This document shows, in pieces, positions 44,801-51,060 of a stretch of DNA of 64,000 bases. The notes below the pieces were generated by a model. The model saw only the letters and a list, made by a program, of their open reading frames with translations. It was not told the DNA's origin and ran no database searches. The stretch covers positions 42,822 to 106,821 of the forward strand of contig JAMOAY010000009.1 of the NCBI GenBank assembly GCA_039908525.1, given 5' to 3'. The stretch is from Magnetaquicoccus sp039908525. Lineage in GTDB: Bacteria > Pseudomonadota > Magnetococcia > Magnetococcales > Magnetaquicoccaceae. The number at the start of each line of letters is the position of its first letter. Position 1 is the stretch's first letter. The position numbers and the translations under genes are program-made.

Positions 44801-45385
44801 CCACGCTTGCAGAGCCTCTGCATGACGGGGCAGGGTGGCGTTGGAGAGCACTGTCGAGCCCAACTCGAGTTCGCCGGGTTGTCCGTGGGAGACAACATGG
44901 ATGGCATCGAAGGGTTTGCCGCCCGACTCAGCCTGACTGTGGGCGAGAAACCGGGCGATTTGCTGCACCCCATCCTGGTTTGCGGCCAGCATGACCACCT
45001 GCACCCCCGGCTTGCTGTCTTGCAACAGGGTGCCCAGATCCTTGACGCGGGGATCGACAAAGAGAATTTCGCGTGGTGTTGGGGTGGTTCCCGCGAGCGG
45101 AGGGGGTGCAGGCAGATCGGGCGCCACCGGCCTGGCCGGCGGTGGGGCGGACTCCAGAGGGCGATCCTGGGTCGTCTTGTCGTTGGGCCGGTCGGTCCAT
45201 TCTGCAAGGGGGGTATGGTCCAACAGACCGGCCCCGTCAAACATCAGGCGCGGCTCCAGGGCCCAACACTCGAGGGGGGCAGGGGCTCGGGCAGTCGGTG
45301 GATGCCAGGCGCTACCCGACCGCTTGTGCGTCAACCAGTTTCGGCAGAGTCGGATGAAAGGATGATGGGTAAGCCAGTGCATCAT
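35876..45385 (-). CDS. Giant LEPR-XLL / DUF4347 surface protein, 3169 residues
   Basis: A multidomain secreted adhesin-like protein. Residues 43-52 hold the LEPR-XLL motif LEPRLMFDGA, found at the N-terminus of giant exported proteins. Residues about 105-270 are DUF4347 (REILFVDPRVKDLG, DAIHVVSHGQPGELELG, DLLFYGCNVAAG). A parallel beta-helix (about 320-690) has repeated SSSTLSGNTAS rungs. Three Ig-like repeats of ~115 residues (TVTFSEAVTVTGTPTLTLET) follow, then about 14 repeats of ~101 residues (SGATVKVYNGTTLLGTASTS ... TYAFNATATDAAGNTS), then three FSEDPGESFTW-type repeats, an Ala/Pro/Ser linker and a charged C-terminus. There is no RTX tail. ATG 45385 has GAGGAG upstream. It is divergent from a TolC-HlyD-HlyD set likely to export it. 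Confidence 0.93.
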   Translation of the reverse strand: MMHWLTHHPFIRLCRNWLTHKRSGSAWHPPTARAPAPLECWALEPRLMFDGAGLLDHTPLAEWTDRPNDKTTQDRPLESAPPPARPVAPDLPAPPPLAGTTPTPREILFVDPRVKDLGTLLQDSKPGVQVVMLAANQDGVQQIARFLAHSQAESGGKPFDAIHVVSHGQPGELELGSTVLSNATLPRHAEALQAWGKSLTASGDLLFYGCNVAAGIDGENFVNRVAQLTGAEVAASNDLTGAAQKGGDWNLEVGSGPVESAVLFSAEIQRSYAEVLANTYTVTTLTDEEYTGTESVAIPDGTGLSLREAIGLAASGDTITFSVTGTISLSSSFGEVDISKSLTINGDTTSPADNVADVTISGGSQSFRVLNISSGTTVVLNGLTISGGNVSGGGGGIYNSGTLTVQYCTIDSNATTGSGDRGGGIYNNNTLTVTNSTISNNTATGSGGDGGGIFNASGKTATISNSTFSGNQADDQGGAIRNTSGASLTITSSTLSGNTTGAEGGGIYNSSGTVTLSSSTLSGNTASTDGGGFYNSSGTVTISSSTLSGNTASSDGGGVYSGGGTVTISSSTLSGNTASSNGGGIRSGGTLVLTSSTLYGNTATSGNGGGIYLAGASTITSSTITANSTGGDGGGLYRNSGTINVSQSIVAANSSSNSTPDVKGTFSGTLTYNFIGNNAGATASFPAVANQIGTSTGVLDPQLTLGATSPLYYTSANTTILSMGPSGGAIGDTRDTTAPTVSSVSATTADGTYMVGDTIAVTVTFSEGVIVTGTPTLTLETGTTDRTVSYASGSGGTALTFNYTVQSGDTSSDLDYVAASSLALNSGTIQDSAGNSATLTLATPGAANSLGNSKAIVIDGVAPTVSSVSSSSSDGTYKVGDTVNITVTFSEAVTVTGTPTLTLETGTTDRTVSYSSGSGGQTLTFTYTVQSGDSSSDLDYVATSSLALNSGTIQDSAGNSATLTLATPGAANSLGNNKAIVIDGVAPTVSSVSASTSDGSYKAGDTVSVTVTFSEAVTVDTTAGTPTLTLETGTTDRSVSYTSGSGTTILTFVYTVQSGDTSSDLDYTATTALALNSGTIQDSSGNSATLTLASPAAANSLGNNKAIIIDTTTPTVTLDTVTDDVGTVTGTLTSGNTTDDTLLLLAGTTESGATVRVYNSATLMGTATTTGTNWSYSATIADGTTYALNAIATDAAGNTSSATSSFAVTGDTTAPTVTLATVTDDVGTVTGTLTSGNTTDDTTLLLAGTNESGATIKVYDGTTLLTTIATAGTSWSYSATVANGTTYGFNATATDSAGNTSSATTSFAVTGDTSAPTVTLIATDDVGTVTGGLTSGNTTDDTTLLLSGTNESGATVKVYDGTTLLTTIATAGTTWSYSATVANGTTYAFNATATDAAGNTSSATSSLSVTGDTSAPSITLATVTDDVGTVTGTLTSGNTTDDTTLLLAGTNESGATVKVYNGTTLLTTIATAGTSWSYSATVANGTTYAFNATATDAAGNTSSATSSFAVTGDTSAPSVTLIATDDVGTVTGGLSSGNTTDDTTLLLSGSNESGATVKVYDGTTLLTTLATSGTTWSYTATVANGTTYGFNATATDAAGNTSSATSSLSITGDTSAPSITLSAATDDVGTVTGALTSGDSSDDTALLLSGTMESGATVKVYNGTTLLGTASTSGTTWSYTATVADGSIYAFNATATDAAGNTSSATSSFAVTGDTTAPSVTLATATDDVGSVTGTLTSGYTSDDTSLLLAGTMESGATVKVYNGTTLLGTASTSGTSWSYAATVADGTTYAFNATATDSAGNTSSATSSFAVTGDTTAPAVTLATVTDDVGTVTGALSSGNTTDDTTLLLAGTMESGATVLVYNGTTLLGTATGSGTSWSYTAAIANGTTYALNATATDAAGNTSSATSSFAITGDSSAPSITLTTATDDVGTVTGALTSGDGTDDSALLLSGSVESGATVKVYNGTTLLGTASTSGTSWSYTASVADATTYAFNATATDSAGNTSSATSSFAVTGDSTVPTITLSSVTDDAGSVTGTLSSGDTTDDTTLLLTGSVESGATVKLYNGTTLLGTATTSGSSWSYTATVTDGTTYAFNATATDTAGNTSGATSSFTVTGDTSAPSVTLATVTDDAGTVTGNLTSGDTTDDSSLLLTGSMESGATVLVYNGTALLGTATTSGTSWSYSAAIANGTTYALNATATDIAGNTSSATSSFAVTGDTSAPAISLTAATDDVGSVTGTLSSGNTTDDTTLLLSGSVESGATLLVYNGSTLLGTTTGSGGSWSFSVAVADGTTYAFNATATDAAGNTSGATANFAITGDTTAPTVSLATATDDVGSITGLLSSGDTTDDTAVQLTGSMESGAAVQIYDGTTLLGTATRSGTSWSYSATVADGTTHAFNATATDAAGNTSSATANLTITGDTTPPAVSLTSVIDDMGSITGALSSGNRSDDTTLQLSGSMEAGATLLVYDGTTLLGSASTSGATWSYTALVADGATYTFRVTATDAVGNTSGATDAFTVTGDRSAPSLTITSSQGAVKAGETATLLFTFSEDPGESFTWDGSSGDIVVVGGTLSAISGSGVTRSAVFTPTAETASAMASLTVAADSYTDAAGNSGGAGGTPSLAIDTLAPTLEIRSTLTAVKLGEAATITFAFSEPPIGFNTASVVTSGGSLSDVTATTDARLYTALFTPPVNVAADEAHITVAAGSYTDTAGNPGGAGVAVNIPIDTLAPTLLIGSDTDQLQAGGTAIITFAFSENPGQSFTWNGTAGDVIVKGGSLSELSGSGLVRTATFKPATGILADASITVAAGAYTDGAGNAGGGGDTPVIHINTLPIIVPAAAPSATSSSPSSSSSASSSASSSAPAAAAPAPAPLAAPAAAPAAAAPAAAPAAPAAAPASVPDAAAAAAPAAAAGGGGKEAAAGDSGHSTAAAVGAASSSSRDASSTGSGTEKKTPVTDSASSRDDRTGMGLRQPAATEGFGDGARAAALAPEGFAGAAAIVRPPEGLAATGSGPPPKVDGFGGGATAGSAPPVEGFGDAADSHTLEGKEGGFLDQEEEKPIPNKKREAVDSGPESAEEEENRVAKAQRMDLEPGWEEAAKEKESGRGADQDRGDEAGTENPDGEPRKRLMPHDTLFSGKHRFTAQLKAHGYGGFHEWQMQMLKQLMEERI
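37800..42060 (-). repeat. About 14 tandem ~303-bp repeats encoding Ig-like domains
   Basis: Within the LEPR-XLL gene, units of about 303 bp recur from 42060 down to 37800, each encoding an Ig-like domain ending in ATDAAGNTSSATSSFAVTGD. Landmarks on the plus strand such as 'ggtggcgctgctggtgttgcc' fragments recur at near-constant spacing. The high nucleotide identity among neighbours implies ongoing unequal recombination or gene conversion. Confidence 0.9.
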
Positions 45386-45717
45386 GGTAGGAATCTCCTC
45401 TGCTGATCCATCGCCACCTGTAACGACGCAACTTGTGTGCCTTCTGTCGATAAAATAATATTTTCAACGGGTTGTGGACTGTTTCTCCCTGTCGGCCAAT
45501 CCATTGACAGGGGGAACGTCAGCCACTGTGCAAACAGATTTTACGGTTTGGGCAGAAAAAAAAGCAATCATAAAATGCAACCAATTGAAATAACATAGCA
45601 AATGACTGTAAAAATATATTTTTACAGAGGGGTTCCTGTGTGGTCGGTCCTGTTATTGCATGAAGGCCCAAAATCCCTTTTTCCTACTGTGGTGTACTCT
45701 CAGGAAGCAGGCAACCT
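45386..45717. promoter_or_regulatory. AT-rich divergent promoter region between the adhesin and its probable exporter
   Basis: These 332 bases are clearly more AT-rich than the flanks and separate the adhesin (minus) from the TolC-like gene (plus), so both promoters must lie here. I could not fix -35/-10 pairs with confidence. A perfect palindrome at 45606-45627 is listed separately. Confidence 0.6.
45606..45627. promoter_or_regulatory. Perfect 22-bp AT-rich palindrome, candidate operator
   Basis: The arms ctgtaaaaata and tatttttacag are exact reverse complements with no spacer. Such a site between two divergent genes that probably work together is a good candidate for a dimeric regulator binding both transcripts. 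No regulator gene is nearby to pair with it. Confidence 0.55.
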
Positions 45718-48612
45718 GTGATGGATAAACAGAGCCGGATTCACCCCTTGCCACCCAGGAACAGCCGCTTTGCCGTGTTGCGGCGCGGTTCTGTGCTCCT
45801 GTTGGCGGCGGGGGCTTCCGGGCTGCTGTTTGCCTGTTCCTACGGCCTGAATCCGCTCACCCCCGGAGAGCGGACGGAGATCCTCACCAGCGACCGCACC
45901 GCCCTGTTCACCCGCCAGGAGCCTGTCACCCGTCCCATCAGCCTGTTCGAGGCCATGGCCAGGGCCTTGAAATACAATCTCAGCCATCGGGTGGCCCTGC
46001 TGGAGAAGGCGGTGGCCCAGCGACAACTGGATCTCACCCAGTTCGAACTGTTGCCGCAAATCGGCGCCAACAGCGAACTCAAAGGTCGCAACAATCCGGA
46101 AGCCTCCAAGGGTTATTCGATCACCGATCGTCAGGCTACCAACTCCTACTCCACCGCCCAGGATCAGCTCAAGGCCACCGCCAAGTTGACCACCGCCTGG
46201 AATGTGCTCGACTTTGGCGTCAGTGCCATTCAGGCCAGTCAGGATGCGGACCGTACCCTGATTGCCAATGAAAATCAGCGCAAGGCGGTGCATACCCTGC
46301 TGCAGGAGGTGCGCTCCACCTTCTGGCGGGCGGCGGGGGCGCAAAAACTGGAGGATGCCATTGGACCGGTGATCCAGCAGGCGCGCAATGCCCTGGCCGA
46401 TGCCCGGCAGGTGGAGCGGGAACGGTTGAAACCCCAATTGGAGATCCTGCGCTACCAGAAAACCCTGCTGGAGATCGTCCGCCAGTTGCAGGATTTGCGG
46501 CACCAGCTCAGCCTGGCCAAAACAGAGTTTGCCGCCTTGATCAACCTGCCCCCCGGCAGTGCGTTTCAGTTGGAGATTCCCGATGATCCGGCGCTGACCA
46601 TTCCTGAGATCCGCATGACGGTTGAGGAGATGGAAATGCTGGCCATGGACAACCGGCCGGATGTGCGGGAGGCCCTCTACGCGGCCCGCATCAGCCGTGG
46701 GGATGTGCGCAAGGCCCTGTTGCGCCTGTTGCCGGGGTTGGAGTTCCAGGTGGGGCACAACTGGGACAGCAACTCGTTTGCCCTCCATTCTCAATGGGAG
46801 GAGGCCAGCTCACGGGTGGTGCTGAATATCATGAACCTCCTGCAGGGCCCCACCGCCATTCGTTTGGCGGAAAACAAGGAGGAACTTGTCAATCTGCGAC
46901 GCCTGACCTTGCAGATGGCCATCCTCACCCAGGTCCATCTGGCCTACCACCAGTATGTGAGTGACCAGCGCAAACTGGCTGCGCTGGAAGAGATTGATGC
47001 GGTGGAACAGCGTATTTTCAAGAATTCCAGTGTCACCACCCACAACGATGCCCAGAGCCGGTTGGAACAGATCAGCGCGGCGGCCAGCGCCATCATGTCG
47101 CGTCTGCAACTCTATCAGGCCTATGCGGACGCACAGAATTCGGTGGGGCGCATTTTTGTGACCCTGGGGGTGGACCTGGCCCCGAAAGCCAGCCGTTCGG
47201 ACGAAATCGAGGTGCTGACCGATGCCATGCGGGAGGCGGCCATGGAGTGGGACGCTGGCCTTTCCAGCTCCCCCATGCAAAAGCTGTTGGACAGCCTGAG
47301 TCGACCTTCCAAGGGCAAGGGGGCGGCCAAAGGGGGGAATGGGGCGTATGCCATTCCCGACTATTTTCTTGAACCGCAATTCATGCATGGGTTGATGGAC
47401 TCCCCCACGGATCGGGGTGGCCAGGAGGGAGCAGCGGGCGACAGGATCGAGAACGATCTGCGACCGACTCCCTCTCCCCCCAGTCGTCTGTTTGGTGCGG
47501 GGCAATCCCCCACCCAGGCGGATGCCCGCGTTGCCGGGCCTGGGGGGCCCCAGGAGCGGTCACAAAAGCCGTCCGCTGCGGAGGATCCGAAGCTGGTCAA
47601 ATTGCCTGCCCCTCCGGAGGGGCAAGCAACGCCCACCGCTCCGGGGCAAACGGTTGCTCCGCCCCAGGCCACGACCGCGAAGGCGGAACCTTCCAAGGGG
47701 ACGCAGTCTGCAGCTGTGAAAGCAGAACCTGCCAAGGGGGAACAGACTCCTGTGGTTCAGGAGGCGAAACCATCGCCGACCGAGGATGCCAAAACCTTGG
47801 CAGAGGTGCAGGAAATGGTGCATGCTTGGGCCAAGGCGTGGTCGCAGCGTGTGCCCGAAGCCTATTGGTCCTTCTATGCGGCGGACAAGTTCGTGCCGGC
47901 CCACAGCCAGACCCTGGAGGTGTGGCGGCAGCGGACCAGAGAGACCTTGAACGCGCTGACCTTTTTGCAGGTCGAGGTGGACAATCTGGAGCTGCTGCGG
48001 GATATGCCGGAACCCCTTGCCCGTCTGTTGCAAAAAGGTTCGATCGAATTTCTGCCGGTGGCCTTCCGTGAATCCTATCGTTCCAACCGTTTGCAGAGTT
48101 TTTCGCGCAAGTTGATGATTCTGGGCAAAGAGGCCGACGGCTGGAAAATATTCAGGGAGGCTGCCAGTCTGGTTCCGCCACCGGGTGCCGCTGCCCCGGC
48201 GGGTTATGCCGTCCAGGTGGCGGCCATGGAGATGACCGAGAACAGCCAGAAAATTCTTGAGGAGTGGACGGCCAGGGGTTTTCAGCCGGTGGCCGTGGCG
48301 GTGATGGACGAGAAAAAACAGCGCCATCTCTCCATCCGCTTGGCCCATTTCCGGGACCGGGACCGGGCCCTGTTTTTCCGCTGGTTGTTGCAACTGGCCA
48401 CGGGGGTGGAGACATTCATCGTTCCGGCCGAGGCTGCCGATCTGGTGGGCGTGGCAGAGGCGACACCGCCCCAGGCGGCCAAAGGAGAGAAAGGGGTGCC
48501 GGAACAGGAAAAAGGGGCGGTGGATAAACCCGTATCCAAGAAGGAGCAAAAAGATGGTCCTGGCAAAAAATCTGGCCGTGGAGATACGGAGGATGCGGAG
48601 GTGGACCGCTGA
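45718..48612 (+). CDS. TolC-family outer-membrane lipoprotein with NTF2-like and SPOR-like C-terminal domains
   Basis: A 964-residue protein. The N-terminus has a lipoprotein signal with lipobox LLFAC. Residues about 75-475 are a TolC/OEP-type barrel and helix pair (LFEAMARALKYNLSHRVALL, NRPDVREALYAARISRGDV, LAENKEELVNLRRLTLQ). A long Pro/Ala/Lys linker (about 520-700) follows, then an NTF2-like domain (AEVQEMVHAWAKAWSQR, AYWSFYAADKFVP) and a SPOR-like domain (GYAVQVAAMEMTENSQKILE). TolC proteins are normally about 450 residues, so the C-terminal half is an extension that may hold peptidoglycan. GTG 45718 or ATG 45721 are both possible; AGGAAG lies 10 bases before the GTG. It overlaps or abuts the following adaptor gene. 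Confidence 0.88.
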   Translation: MMDKQSRIHPLPPRNSRFAVLRRGSVLLLAAGASGLLFACSYGLNPLTPGERTEILTSDRTALFTRQEPVTRPISLFEAMARALKYNLSHRVALLEKAVAQRQLDLTQFELLPQIGANSELKGRNNPEASKGYSITDRQATNSYSTAQDQLKATAKLTTAWNVLDFGVSAIQASQDADRTLIANENQRKAVHTLLQEVRSTFWRAAGAQKLEDAIGPVIQQARNALADARQVERERLKPQLEILRYQKTLLEIVRQLQDLRHQLSLAKTEFAALINLPPGSAFQLEIPDDPALTIPEIRMTVEEMEMLAMDNRPDVREALYAARISRGDVRKALLRLLPGLEFQVGHNWDSNSFALHSQWEEASSRVVLNIMNLLQGPTAIRLAENKEELVNLRRLTLQMAILTQVHLAYHQYVSDQRKLAALEEIDAVEQRIFKNSSVTTHNDAQSRLEQISAAASAIMSRLQLYQAYADAQNSVGRIFVTLGVDLAPKASRSDEIEVLTDAMREAAMEWDAGLSSSPMQKLLDSLSRPSKGKGAAKGGNGAYAIPDYFLEPQFMHGLMDSPTDRGGQEGAAGDRIENDLRPTPSPPSRLFGAGQSPTQADARVAGPGGPQERSQKPSAAEDPKLVKLPAPPEGQATPTAPGQTVAPPQATTAKAEPSKGTQSAAVKAEPAKGEQTPVVQEAKPSPTEDAKTLAEVQEMVHAWAKAWSQRVPEAYWSFYAADKFVPAHSQTLEVWRQRTRETLNALTFLQVEVDNLELLRDMPEPLARLLQKGSIEFLPVAFRESYRSNRLQSFSRKLMILGKEADGWKIFREAASLVPPPGAAAPAGYAVQVAAMEMTENSQKILEEWTARGFQPVAVAVMDEKKQRHLSIRLAHFRDRDRALFFRWLLQLATGVETFIVPAEAADLVGVAEATPPQAAKGEKGVPEQEKGAVDKPVSKKEQKDGPGKKSGRGDTEDAEVDR

Positions 48613-48643
48613 GAAAAATGGTGTGCGCTCTTTTCCCGGGGGG

Positions 48644-49438
48644 GTGGTGAAACAACTCCCCAGACATCGCCACCCTTTTTTTTGGGTGGTTTGTTTTGGG
48701 CTGGTTCTGGGAGATGGGTGGGCGGCCGGCCTGGATCCGGCCAGTGTTTGGCGGGTGGAACTGCTCCCGAAGCGGCGCATCGCCCTCTCCAGCGAGATGG
48801 CCGCCCGCATCCTCACGATTTCTCCCCGGGAGGGGCGTCGGTTTGAAAAAGGCGAGCTTTTGATCGCCTTCGATTGTGCCATGGAGATGGCCCAGATGCA
48901 ACGCGCCCGGGCCACGCTCGATGCCGCAGAAGCCAAATCCCAGGTCAACGACCGTCTCTCCCGCCTGCAGGCCACCAGCAAACTTGAAGAGCGGGTGGCC
49001 CAGGCGGAAGCGGCCCAGGCCCGTGCCGAGCTGGCCATCATCCAGGTCAAGATCAACCACTGTCGGATCCATGCCCCCTTTGCCGGACGGGTGATCGCTC
49101 TTTCTGCCCAGGAGCATCAATATGTCAAGGCCGGGGATCCCCTCATGGAGATTCTCGACGAACAGAACCTGGAAGTGGTGTTTCTGTTACCCTCCCGCCA
49201 ACTGCCCCAGTGGGCGGTTGGCGACCGCTTCCAGGTTGCCATCGATGAGACCCACCGGGCATACCCGGCGCAAATCGCGGCCTTTGGCGCCCTGATCGAC
49301 TCGGTCAGCCAGTCGGTCAAGGTGTTTGGCACCATTGAAGGCCAATTTCCGGATCTGCTGCCGGGCATGAGCGGTACCGCCCATCTGCCCAATCGGGGTG
49401 TCGCTCCCGCCGGCAGCCCATCCCCCCCTGCCCCATGA
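48644..49438 (+). CDS. HlyD/RND-type periplasmic adaptor subunit
   Basis: A 264-residue adaptor with a signal peptide (HPFFWVVCFGLVLGDGWAAG). It has a split lipoyl domain (SSEMAARILTISPREGRRFE and INHCRIHAPFAGRVIALS) around a short helical hairpin (about 65-125), and a beta-barrel with QLPQWAVGDRFQVAIDETH. It would bridge an inner-membrane partner to the TolC-like lipoprotein. The start is uncertain: GTG 48644 or 48647 are favoured by the signal peptide; an ATG at 48554 would overlap the TolC gene. Its stop overlaps the next gene as ATGA. Confidence 0.87.
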   Translation: MVKQLPRHRHPFFWVVCFGLVLGDGWAAGLDPASVWRVELLPKRRIALSSEMAARILTISPREGRRFEKGELLIAFDCAMEMAQMQRARATLDAAEAKSQVNDRLSRLQATSKLEERVAQAEAAQARAELAIIQVKINHCRIHAPFAGRVIALSAQEHQYVKAGDPLMEILDEQNLEVVFLLPSRQLPQWAVGDRFQVAIDETHRAYPAQIAAFGALIDSVSQSVKVFGTIEGQFPDLLPGMSGTAHLPNRGVAPAGSPSPPAP

Positions 49439-50943
49439 ACCCGTCTGCATCGATCGGGCGGGTGCCGGAGCCAAACCGGGCTTCCTCCACGTCACGACAA
49501 GAGGCCACCCCGCAAGGGCTGACGCAGCTGGTGGGTCTGTTGGGGATGATGCGCAAGGCGCGAAACCTGACCGATGCCTCCGCCTTTGCCTTTCTGGTGG
49601 TCAATGAAACCCGCCTGATCAGCCCTTTTCGGCAGGCAGCCCTTTGGCGTGGTGACGCGGGTGGGTATGTGGAAGCGGTCTCCGGTTTGGCCGTGGCCGA
49701 CCAGGATGCCCCGTACATTCAGTGGCTCTCGGCCGTGTTGAAACAGCTGGCCACAGTGGTGGGGCGCGGGGAGTCACTCCACATGGTGCTCCGGGAGGAG
49801 CCAGGCCCGACCGAGGCGGCGAAGCCCGATCGTGCGGAGGAGGAGATCCTCCCGGTGGCGGAGCTTCTGCCGCCTGCGTTGGCCGAGGAGTGGTCCCACT
49901 GGTTGCCGGCCTACGGGTTGTGGCTGCCTTTGACCCTGTTCCGGGAACAGCAGGGTGCGACCGTCACCCTGGGTGGGCTGTTTTTGAGCCGTGAAACGGC
50001 CTGGTCCATGCGAGAGCGTCAGCTGCTGGAGGAGTTGGCTGGCAGCCATGCCCTGGTCTGGCATACCCTGCTGGCCCGGCGTACCCCGCTGGCTCGTCTG
50101 AGCGGGTTTTTGTATGGCAGTCCGTGGCACATGGGGCGTCTGCTGCGTCTCCTGCTTCTGCTGCTGGCCCTGGGATCGCTGGCTGTGCCGGTGCGTCAAT
50201 CGGTACTGGCGCCTGCTGTGGTGATGGCGGCCAACCCTGTTTTTGTCCGTTCCCCCCTGGCGGGGGTGATCGACCGTTTTCACGTGGAGCCCAACACCCT
50301 GGTGGAAGAGGGACAGTTTCTGTTCAGCCTGGAGGATACCACCCTGCGCAATCAGTGGGAGACGGCCAAGAAGGAGCAGGAGGTGGCTGCGGCCGAACTG
50401 CGGCAAACGGTGCAGAAGGCCACCCGGGATCCGCAACGGGTGATCCAGTACACCCTGCAGGAGAAGCGTCTGGAACAAAAACAGGCCGATGTGGAGTTTC
50501 TTCAGGAGCGGGTGAACCGGGTGGATGTGCGGGCTGCCCGGCGGGGCATCGCGGTCTTTGCGGACCGCAACGACTGGATTGGCCGACCCGTCAAACTGGG
50601 GGAACGGATCCTGATGCTGGCGGATCCGCAACAGGTGGAACTGGAGGTTCATCTGCCGGTGGCCGATGCCATCAATCTGGAGGTGGGGGCCGAAGTGGCC
50701 ATGTTCCTGAACACCCATCCCGGTGCTCCGTTGCCGGCCCTGTTGGTCTATGCCAGCTACCAGGCGGAGTTGACGGCGGAGGGGATCCTGGCCTACCGCA
50801 TCAAGGCCCGTTTTACCGATTCCAGCCGGACTCCCCGCATCGGTTTGACCGGTTTTGCCCGGATCTATCACCAGAGCGTTTCTTTGTTTACCCTGTTGAC
50901 CCGACGGCCGTTGGCGGTGGCACGTCGCTGGATCGAGCTTTAA
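49435..50943 (+). CDS. HlyD-type adaptor with cytoplasmic GAF-like domain
   Basis: A 502-residue inner-membrane protein. Residues about 30-215 resemble a GAF-type sensor (ASAFAFLVVNETRLISPFRQ, ATVTLGGLFLSRETAWSMRE, RQLLEELAGSHALVWHTLLA). One membrane helix at about 237-257 (RLLRLLLLLLALGSLAVPVR) leads to a periplasmic HlyD part with FVRSPLAGVIDRFHVEPNTL, a coiled hairpin and HLPVADAINLEVGAEVAMFL. This arrangement places a sensor domain on the cytoplasmic face of the export adaptor. ATGA overlap with the upstream adaptor indicates joint translation. An ABC transporter, usual in type I systems, is absent. Confidence 0.85.
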   Translation: MNPSASIGRVPEPNRASSTSRQEATPQGLTQLVGLLGMMRKARNLTDASAFAFLVVNETRLISPFRQAALWRGDAGGYVEAVSGLAVADQDAPYIQWLSAVLKQLATVVGRGESLHMVLREEPGPTEAAKPDRAEEEILPVAELLPPALAEEWSHWLPAYGLWLPLTLFREQQGATVTLGGLFLSRETAWSMRERQLLEELAGSHALVWHTLLARRTPLARLSGFLYGSPWHMGRLLRLLLLLLALGSLAVPVRQSVLAPAVVMAANPVFVRSPLAGVIDRFHVEPNTLVEEGQFLFSLEDTTLRNQWETAKKEQEVAAAELRQTVQKATRDPQRVIQYTLQEKRLEQKQADVEFLQERVNRVDVRAARRGIAVFADRNDWIGRPVKLGERILMLADPQQVELEVHLPVADAINLEVGAEVAMFLNTHPGAPLPALLVYASYQAELTAEGILAYRIKARFTDSSRTPRIGLTGFARIYHQSVSLFTLLTRRPLAVARRWIEL

Positions 50944-50961
50944 GTATTTGTTTTTTTAATG

Positions 50962-51037
50962 ACGGGTCCAGGGGGATTATCCCCCTGGTGGGGTCCAGGG
51001 GCAAAGCCCCTGGTGGGGCCGGGGGCAAAGCCCCCGT
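50962..51037. repeat. Palindromic intergenic repeat, copy 2
   Basis: The first 52 bases match the element at 35778 exactly; the last hairpin differs ('ccgggggcaaagcccccg'). It again lies between convergent genes (stops at 50943 and 51061), which supports a terminator-like role or insertion preference. Confidence 0.9.
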
Positions 51038-51060
51038 CATGGACGATCCAATTCGGTTCA

